This document shows positions 5,845 to 10,093 of a stretch of DNA of 10,093 nucleotides, piece after piece. Origin of the DNA: Haloferacaceae archaeon (GTDB taxonomy: Archaea; Halobacteriota; Halobacteria; Halobacteriales; Haloferacaceae). The notes under the pieces are model-generated. The model searched no databases, was not told the DNA's origin, and saw only the letters and a list, made by a program, of their open reading frames with translations. Every line of letters starts with the position of its first letter. Position 1 is the stretch's first letter. Both the position numbers and the translations under genes were made by a program. Location of the stretch: contig JAHENP010000296.1 of NCBI GenBank assembly GCA_018609965.1, forward strand, positions 1 to 10,093, given 5' to 3'.

Positions 5845-6648
5845 TCAGTCGGCGGCGTTCCACGGCGCCCGGTCGAAGTCGACGATCCGGTCGCGTCGGT
5901 CGATCCCGTCGAGTCGTTCGAGCGCCGCCGCCGACAGCGTCAGGTCGGTCGCGGCGAGGTTCTCCCGGAGGTGGCGCTCGCCCGTCGCCTTCGGGATGGC
6001 CGCGACGTGATCTTTCGACAACAGCCACGTCAACGCGACCTGTGCCGGCGTGGCGTCGTGGTCGTCCCCGATCTCTCTGACTGCCGGCACGTCCGCGACA
6101 CGGTTCCGCGCGATGGGTGAGTACGCGACGAGCCAGTGGTCGTGGTCGCGGGCGTACCGCCGCAGTTCCGGCTGCGGGAGCAACGGATGACACTCCACCT
6201 GGTGGGCGAAGATCGGCGACGACAGCTGTTTGCGGGCGGTGTCGAGTTGGTCCGGCCGGAAGTTCGACACGCCGACGTGGCGGATCGTCCCCTCCGCGCG
6301 GAGATCGTCGAGCGCCCGGCAGGTCTCGGGGGCGTCGTAGCTGTCGATCGGCCAGTGGACGTACAACAGATCGATCGTCTCGACGCCGAGACGGTCGGCC
6401 GAGGCGCGGGCCGTCTCGACGGCGTCGTCGTACGACAGGTTGTCGGTCGACAGCTTCGTCGCGACGAACACGTCCTCACGGGCGACAGACGACTGGTCGA
6501 TCCCGGCGGCGACCTCCGTCTCGTTGTCGTACCCCTGTGCGGTGTCGAGGTGGCGGTAGCCGGCGTCGAGTGCGGTTGCGACGCTGTCGACGCACTGCTG
6601 GCCGTCCAGTTCGTAGGTGCCGAGTCCGAATCGGTGGAACTCTGTCAC
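5845..6648 (-). CDS. Aldo/keto reductase (2,5-diketogluconate reductase-like)
   Basis: 267 residues forming a (beta/alpha)8 NADPH-dependent oxidoreductase that reduces aldehydes or ketones to alcohols; it is cytoplasmic. The full catalytic tetrad is visible: D35 and Y40 in HLDTAQGYDNE, K65 in FVATK, and H98 in LLYVHWP. Further family marks are GVSNF after the fourth strand, HQVECHPLLPQ, and the cofactor-binding IPKAT segment near residue 220 followed by HLRENLAA. Length is typical for the short prokaryotic members. The physiological substrate cannot be read from sequence. The GTG at 6648 is the start, giving the usual lead into FGLGTYEL. No convincing TATA box is seen in the GC-rich 65 bases upstream. 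It is immediately downstream of the AT-rich accessory segment, on the same strand as the split nuclease-like gene. Codon use matches the chromosome, not that segment. Confidence 0.93.
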   Translation of the reverse strand: MTEFHRFGLGTYELDGQQCVDSVATALDAGYRHLDTAQGYDNETEVAAGIDQSSVAREDVFVATKLSTDNLSYDDAVETARASADRLGVETIDLLYVHWPIDSYDAPETCRALDDLRAEGTIRHVGVSNFRPDQLDTARKQLSSPIFAHQVECHPLLPQPELRRYARDHDHWLVAYSPIARNRVADVPAVREIGDDHDATPAQVALTWLLSKDHVAAIPKATGERHLRENLAATDLTLSAAALERLDGIDRRDRIVDFDRAPWNAAD

Positions 6649-6713
6649 ACGAGTTGGTGGGGTGGGGGCAGGGTGAGGCTGTCGGACGGAGATGGTAGCT
6701 GGGGGACCCGAGA

Positions 6714-7568
6714 CTACGACTCACGGTTGAATCCTTCAGGGAACTGGAGTGAGGCGTGTGGATGGGTGCACGACCGGGCGTACAGTCCGTTGGATCTACG
6801 CTGTATAATCCCGACATCAAGAAGATCGGTGATGTAATCCTTCGTTGTCGATCGGATTTGACTCTCTCGTGGTCTGGCTTTCTCGATTTGTCGATATTTG
6901 TCCTCAAGCCGAGTCCACCCAATTTCGACCAGTTCATCAGTGTCAAACCCACCACCCTGACGCATCAACGGATGGAAGCAGTTCTGCAACACGAGCGCAG
7001 CCTCACGTTGAGTTGGTGTCTCCGCTCGACGGTAAAACGAGTTTACGAAGACGAGATTGAGGAGGCCAGCGAGAACGTCACAGAACACATCGGGGAGTGG
7101 CTGGGCAGCAGAGGACATATTTTGTGGATGCACAGCTCTTGGTTCTGAAGTAACTAGATCATCGTACACAGAGCCAGTTATCTTACGACCATCATCACTC
7201 TGAATCGGTGGAACAAGTTCGACAAGAGAATCAAGATTCAAAAACTCGATTGAGGAGCCAAGGTCAGGAACGCTCTCCTGACAGCCGATAATCACGCCCG
7301 TGTCGGCAACGACACCGTTCTGACGACGAGTGAACGAGCGGAAGTTTGAAGCGGCGAGACGAGATACGAGGATCGGATTAACATCGGACGGACTCCGAGT
7401 GGAGTTCTTCTCTATTTGTGATGCTTTGTTGTGTAGCTCCTGATCAACGAGACCAGTTCCGTTGTACACCTCTACTGGAAAGTACTCATACGGAATTGAA
7501 AACAGTGCGTCAACTTCATCATCGTGTTCCCGGATTTTGTACGGATACTCCCCTTTTGGAAACACCTC
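6714..7568 (-). CDS. C-terminal frame of a split nuclease-like protein (unknown function)
   Basis: This frame begins to make protein-like sequence at GAG 7568-7566 (EVFPKGEYPYK), one base beyond the point where the other frame stops; 284 residues follow to TAG. Joined to the first frame it gives residues 131-414. Its first part has DDEVDALF (D150) and, 13 residues later, FPVEVYNG (E163-V-Y165). It continues with NPILVSRLA and a GVVADTGVII strand. This is the order of a PD-(D/E)XK-type nuclease core with Tyr in place of Lys; it is an inference, not a database match. The end (about 360-400), with TTKDYITDLLDVGIIQRRSNGLYARS, resembles a winged helix. The frame is open back to ATGs at 7724, 7715 and 7670, but that stretch reads as Arg/Ser/Leu shadow of the first frame, so I do not favour an independent start. 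Base composition is AT-rich compared with all neighbours. Confidence 0.65.
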   Translation of the reverse strand, partial: EVFPKGEYPYKIREHDDEVDALFSIPYEYFPVEVYNGTGLVDQELHNKASQIEKNSTRSPSDVNPILVSRLAASNFRSFTRRQNGVVADTGVIIGCQESVPDLGSSIEFLNLDSLVELVPPIQSDDGRKITGSVYDDLVTSEPRAVHPQNMSSAAQPLPDVFCDVLAGLLNLVFVNSFYRRAETPTQREAALVLQNCFHPLMRQGGGFDTDELVEIGWTRLEDKYRQIEKARPRESQIRSTTKDYITDLLDVGIIQRRSNGLYARSCTHPHASLQFPEGFNRES

Positions 7569-7575
7569 AAAAGTC
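7566..7575 (-). other. Frame junction: TTTT slip site at a TGA stop (possible +1 frameshift)
   Basis: The minus strand reads GAC TTT TGA G. If Phe-tRNA on TTT slips forward one base it re-pairs perfectly with TTT, and the next codon becomes GAG, opening the second frame. This resembles the CTT TGA site of bacterial prfB in layout. No Shine-Dalgarno-like stimulator is seen just upstream. An inserted T in the run would look the same. Confidence 0.5.
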
Positions 7576-7959
7576 AGAGTTGTCACCGAGCGTATCAAGT
7601 CGGTCGCACAGTGTTGCGTAGACGCAGAGTTCAGCAAACGAGGAAGTCGATTCAGATCTAATGAACGCATAGAAATCTTCCGTATGCTCACGCACTTCCG
7701 AATCTGGTGGTTCATCTTTTCCAAATGGAACTATGTATGGGTAGTCACCAAACATACCACGGTCAACAATCTTCCGCTGTTGAAGCTCAGCTAGAATTCG
7801 GCCAGAGAAGTTCTGGTAGATTCCATGTTGCTCAAGCTCAAGCTTAAATAGGTTCGCAGGCCAAGTACCAAACTGATCAAGACGGTTACAGGCTGCGCTT
7901 CGTACAAAATCAAAGATAGCTCTTTGCTCCTCACTCGGGTTGGACCCTTCCCCAGTCAT
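7567..7959 (-). CDS. N-terminal frame of the split nuclease-like protein (winged-helix-like)
   Basis: 130 residues from an ATG at 7959, ending at TGA in a TTTT run. Family not recognised. Residues about 10-79 look like a winged-helix DNA-binding domain: helix IFDFVRSAACNRL, then YQNFSGRILAELQQRKIVDR as a probable recognition helix and wing, then YPYIVPF. Residues about 90-124 are a second helical part with E110 in SFAELCVYATLCDRL, which could be the first-helix Glu of a nuclease core whose remaining residues are in the other frame. The abrupt end at ...GDNSDF, and the perfect continuation EVFPKGEYPYK after skipping one T, indicate that the two frames are, or were, one 414-residue gene. A TATA-like box lies about 30 bases before the ATG. 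Cys content and AT-rich codons differ from neighbouring genes and suggest transfer. Confidence 0.7.
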   Translation of the reverse strand: MTGEGSNPSEEQRAIFDFVRSAACNRLDQFGTWPANLFKLELEQHGIYQNFSGRILAELQQRKIVDRGMFGDYPYIVPFGKDEPPDSEVREHTEDFYAFIRSESTSSFAELCVYATLCDRLDTLGDNSDF

Positions 7960-7984
7960 AAAAAGAGCGGTGGGGACAAGGGGT

Positions 7985-7993
7985 AGACTATAC
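7985..7993 (-). promoter_or_regulatory. Putative promoter of the split nuclease-like gene
   Basis: The minus strand reads GTATAGTCT about 30 bases before the ATG at 7959, a good archaeal TATA box at leaderless spacing. It is followed by a T5 run directly before the start codon. Confidence 0.5.
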
Positions 7994-8062
7994 CCTTGTG
8001 TGACCTCTCATCTACACCTCTCAGCGTGTGCTCAATCACAATCAGAACAGACTTCATCACAT

Positions 8063-8072
8063 CTTAAACATA
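8063..8072 (+). promoter_or_regulatory. Putative promoter of the EthD-like gene
   Basis: CTTAAACATA is a TATA-like element about 60 bases before the GTG at 8130, giving a leader of roughly 35 bases. The Shine-Dalgarno-like GGGGGAGGT at 8104-8112 would lie inside that leader but 17 bases from the start codon, which is unusually far. The promoter sits inside the AT-rich segment. Confidence 0.35.
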
Positions 8073-8129
8073 TTGCCGAAAAGACTGTGTCAGAGAGACT
8101 ATCGGGGGAGGTAGAGTAAACAGCGTATT

Positions 8130-8444
8130 GTGCGCGAACTCACAGTCGCCTTCCAGAAACGCGACGACCTCACGACCGAAGAACTGCGCGACTACTACCA
8201 CGCGAACCACGCCCCGCTCGTTCGCGAACTCCCGAACCTCGTTGGCTACGAGGTAACGTTCCCGGCGGACCCCGAGCGGTCGCCGTACGACGGAATCGCC
8301 AGACTCCGGTTCCCGAACGGGGCGGCGATGAGTGAGGCGATGGCGACAGAGGCGGCGGCAGCGATGGAGGAGGACGCCGCGGCGTTCGCCGACACGGAGA
8401 CGATGGTCCAGGTCGTCGGCGAGACGACCGACCTGTTGGAGTGA
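8130..8444 (+). CDS. EthD-like dimeric alpha/beta-barrel protein
   Basis: 104 residues. The start, TVAFQKRDDLTTEELRDYYHANHAPLV, matches the EthD family pattern: strand, a 'K/R-R-x-D-L-T/S-x-E-E' helix, then Y(Y/W)xxxHAPLV. The Gly-Tyr-Glu-Val strand that follows (about 38-43) and the final QVVGE strand complete a ferredoxin-like unit that normally dimerises into an alpha+beta barrel. Such proteins are small cytoplasmic enzymes or ligand-binding subunits linked to breakdown of organic compounds; the substrate here is unknown. The GTG at 8130 is the only plausible start, since the in-frame codons before it run to a stop with no ATG/GTG/TTG. The last third is Ala/Glu/Asp-rich, as in halophiles. 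It stands alone with no recognisable catabolic neighbour, at the right edge of the AT-rich segment, but its own composition is chromosomal. Confidence 0.8.
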   Translation: MRELTVAFQKRDDLTTEELRDYYHANHAPLVRELPNLVGYEVTFPADPERSPYDGIARLRFPNGAAMSEAMATEAAAAMEEDAAAFADTETMVQVVGETTDLLE

Positions 8445-8537
8445 CGACCGGGCTCCGTGACCCGTCGACATGACAGCCCAATTTCACGTTCGATACTGTC
8501 GGCGCCGCCCGGCGTTGCGTGTGATAAACACCCATGG

Positions 8538-8548
8538 TAAAGCTTAAC
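8538..8548 (+). promoter_or_regulatory. Putative promoter of the 118-aa gene
   Basis: TAAAGCTTAAC lies 31-41 bases before the ATG at 8579, in an AT-rich patch (8521-8550) inside a GC-rich gap. The spacing fits a start site a few bases before the ATG. GTGT-GATAA-ACAC just upstream (8519-8531) is a weak inverted repeat of unknown meaning. Confidence 0.45.
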
Positions 8549-8578
8549 ACACTCCCCCGACTGCAGTAGGGTGGAACG

Positions 8579-8935
8579 ATGTTCGAACAGTTCTCCACCG
8601 GCTACTACTTGGGGGAGTTGTACGTCCAGCCGAGAGAGACGGACACCGCCGCCATCAGGCGGGCGGACCACGAGCGGGTGAACGAGCAGTTGTTCGGCGA
8701 CGAGTCGGGGCTCACTCGGCTCGACTCGCCGTTGGTGATGAAGCTCGGCACACAGCACTTTCCGGTCGTCGGCGACGACGATCTCCCGTCGGGGACGCTC
8801 ACCGTCCCCGCGGAGACGGTGCCGGAGGATATGAAATTCGAGGTGCCGGGGCGGACGGAGGTGTTCCTGGCAGACGCAGACCGGACGGGAGAACTGCTAG
8901 AGTACGCCGGCTGGCAGGGCGGCGCGCCGGTGTAG
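8579..8935 (+). CDS. Small haloarchaeal conserved protein, probably DUF5802 family
   Basis: 118 residues. The sequence beginning MFEQFSTGYYLGELYVQP, followed by a VNEQL(F/Y) helix, the strand SPLVMKLGTQHFPV and the strand SGTLTVPAETV, matches from memory a haloarchaeal protein family of unknown function that I know as DUF5802. I could not check this by search. It is acidic and soluble, with no Cys, membrane segment or signal. The function is unknown. The conserved MFE-x-FSxGYYLGxLYV opening and the TATA-like patch upstream fix the ATG at 8579. It converges with ftsZ, leaving 54 bases between the stop codons. The family name is moderately sure; that this is a real gene is nearly certain. Confidence 0.85.
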   Translation: MFEQFSTGYYLGELYVQPRETDTAAIRRADHERVNEQLFGDESGLTRLDSPLVMKLGTQHFPVVGDDDLPSGTLTVPAETVPEDMKFEVPGRTEVFLADADRTGELLEYAGWQGGAPV

Positions 8936-8968
8936 ACCGCCCGCGGTGCCAGCAGACGTTCTCGTGGA

Positions 8969-8981
8969 CTCGATCGTCGAG
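8969..8981. terminator. Inverted repeat between convergent genes
   Basis: CTCGA-TCG-TCGAG is a 5-base inverted repeat in the 54-base gap between the 118-aa gene and ftsZ, readable from both sides. There is no T tract, so it is only a weak terminator candidate. Confidence 0.25.
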
Positions 8982-8989
8982 CAGTCAGT

Positions 8990-10093
8990 TCACTCGACGT
9001 AGTCGATGTCGCGGACGCGTTCCTCCGCTTGTTCCTGTGTGGTCTCGTTACGGCCGTAGATCTGCGGCGACTCGACGCCGGTGACGACGATCATCGTCCG
9101 CATCTGGCCCTCCAGTTCCTCGTCGATGGAGGTGCCCCAGATGATGCGGGCGTCCGGGTCGATCCGGTCGTAGATCTCCTCGACGACACCCTCCGCCTCC
9201 TCGATCGACATGTCGGAGCCGCCGGTGACGTTGACGAGCGCGGAGTTAGCGCCGGAGATGTCGACATCCAACAACGGTGACCGCAGCGCCGACTGGACGG
9301 AATCGCTGGCCTTGGTGTCGTTGTCGGCCTCGCCGAGCCCGATCATGGCGACACCACCCTTCTCCATGACCGTCCGCACGTCGGCGAAGTCGAGGTTGAC
9401 GAGCCCGGGCTTGGTGATCAGTTCGGTGATCCCTTTGACCGAGCGCATCAACACCTCGTCGGACACTTTGAACGCCTGTCGGACCGGGAGCTTGCCGACG
9501 GCGTCGAGCAGGCGGTCGTTGGGGACGACGATCACGGTGTCGGCGACATCCCGGAGGCGTTCGAGCCCGGCCTCGGCGTTGGTCCGCCGCACCTCGCCTT
9601 CGGCGGTGAACGGGGTGGTGACGATAGCGATCGTGAGCGCGCCGATCTCGCGGGCGGCCTTCGCGACGACCGGCGCGGAGCCGGTGCCGGTGCCGCCGCC
9701 CAGCCCGGCAGTGACGAACACCATGTCGGAGCCGGCGATGGAGTTGTGGATCTCCTCTTGTGACTCGATGGCGGCCTCCTCACCGACCTGCGGGAGCGAG
9801 CCGGCGCCACGGCCCTGCGTCTTCTCTTTGCCCATCAGGATCTTCGTGTCCGCCTCGATGTTGACCAGGTGTTGGACGTCAGTGTTGGCCGCGACGAGCT
9901 TCGCGCCGTGAATCCCCTCGGTGGCCATCCGGTCGACCGTGTTCCCGCCGGCGCCGCCACAGCCGACGACGGTGATGTTGGTCTGTAGCTCCTGGAGTAC
10001 GTCCTGGAGTTCGTCGTCGGTCATCTCCCCAGTCGGACGGCCCCCACCGCCCCCGCCGGGGGTCTCCTGCGCCTCGCTTGGCGCCTCCCCCTC
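8990..10093 (-). CDS. ftsZ1: Cell division GTPase FtsZ (FtsZ1 type), N-terminus outside window
   Basis: A tubulin-like GTPase that polymerises at mid-cell and organises the archaeal division ring; haloarchaea carry FtsZ1 and FtsZ2. From the internal Met at 10024, 344 residues show [15 protein letters not shown] (19-33), AANTD (45-49), the tubulin signature GGGTGTGS (109-116), the NDR nucleotide contact (169-171) and the T7 synergy loop NLDFAD (210-215). The C-terminus ...ESPQIYGRN then DIDYVE fits haloarchaeal FtsZ1. The frame stays open upstream to the right edge: 23 further codons give an acidic, Gly-rich stretch with six Gly in a row. This is the kind of variable N-terminal extension known in haloarchaeal FtsZ1, so the true start lies beyond 10093 and the Met at 10024 is probably internal. 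The gene converges with the 118-aa gene; no secE or nusG is seen next to it. Confidence 0.96.
   Translation of the reverse strand, partial: EGEAPSEAQETPGGGGGGRPTGEMTDDELQDVLQELQTNITVVGCGGAGGNTVDRMATEGIHGAKLVAANTDVQHLVNIEADTKILMGKEKTQGRGAGSLPQVGEEAAIESQEEIHNSIAGSDMVFVTAGLGGGTGTGSAPVVAKAAREIGALTIAIVTTPFTAEGEVRRTNAEAGLERLRDVADTVIVVPNDRLLDAVGKLPVRQAFKVSDEVLMRSVKGITELITKPGLVNLDFADVRTVMEKGGVAMIGLGEADNDTKASDSVQSALRSPLLDVDISGANSALVNVTGGSDMSIEEAEGVVEEIYDRIDPDARIIWGTSIDEELEGQMRTMIVVTGVESPQIYGRNETTQEQAEERVRDIDYVE

Larger units (their letters stand above)
6721..8100. other. AT-rich accessory segment inserted in GC-rich chromosome
   Basis: Composition drops clearly here: bases 7141-7200, for example, count to 26 G+C of 60, against GC-rich flanks. 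The segment contains only the split nuclease-like gene and about 135 gene-free bases (7960-8094). There is no transposase, integrase or tRNA at the edges. A 7-base direct repeat, GAGACTA, occurs at 6710-6716 and 8095-8101. Transfer from another source is the likely reason; the mechanism is not visible. Confidence 0.55.

Noticed and set aside
4945..6120. 391-codon plus-strand frame across the Rieske and aldo/keto reductase genes
   Set aside because: It crosses two firmly identified minus-strand genes and the gap between them, so it cannot be a real gene of the same region.
7569..7724. Independent start for the second frame of the split gene at 7724, 7715 or 7670
   Set aside because: Residues before the frame junction are Arg/Leu/Ser-rich and read as shadow of the first frame; protein-like sequence starts exactly at the junction. 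Not fully excluded for 7670.
6721..8129. CRISPR array, tRNA or insertion-sequence ends in the AT-rich segment
   Set aside because: No repeated spaced units, cloverleaf, terminal inverted repeats or transposase motifs were seen on reading both strands.

Overview
The window looks like chromosomal DNA of a haloarchaeon (class Halobacteria). Apart from one segment it is very GC-rich, the proteins are acidic and rich in Asp/Glu, and several genes have a T-rich box about 25-31 bases before the start codon, as expected for leaderless haloarchaeal transcripts. Recognisable genes fit this: an archaeal CheY-CheC-CheD set, a haloarchaeal-type Rieske protein, and an FtsZ1-like FtsZ ending in the DIDYVE tail I associate with that family.

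Layout. Positions 1-649 (minus) hold a short-chain dehydrogenase (SDR) that runs off the left edge and has lost the classical Tyr/Lys catalytic pair. Positions 772-2870 (minus) are a tight cheY-cheC-cheD operon with gaps of 4 and 7 bases. Upstream of it, with its own promoter, is a 336-residue protein made of a short acidic head, a ~180-residue Gly/Arg/Pro-rich disordered linker and a conserved-looking C-terminal domain. Two small acidic hypothetical genes follow (4101-4313 and 4429-4749), then a Tat-exported Rieske iron-sulfur protein (4876-5769) and an aldo/keto reductase (5845-6648), all on the minus strand.

From about 6720 to 8100 base composition falls to well below that of the flanks. 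The segment holds one long minus-strand coding unit split into two frames. The first frame ends at TTT TGA inside a TTTT run. Slipping by one base joins it to a second open frame and gives a continuous 414-residue protein with an N-terminal winged-helix-like part and a possible PD-(D/E)XK-like core (E110, D150, E163-V-Y165) that spans the junction. It is either a programmed +1 frameshift or a recently broken accessory gene. This is the most interesting object in the window.

Right of the AT-rich segment are two plus-strand genes, a small EthD-like dimeric alpha/beta-barrel protein (8130-8444) and a small haloarchaeal conserved protein that I think is DUF5802 (8579-8935). Converging on them is the minus-strand ftsZ gene (8990 to the right edge), whose N-terminus lies outside the window.

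The che genes form one functional unit: response regulator, CheY-P phosphatase and receptor deamidase, acting on taxis toward the archaellum. The other genes are independent housekeeping or accessory functions. No tRNA, rRNA, CRISPR array or recognisable transposase is visible. No stretch over 300 bases lacks a gene.
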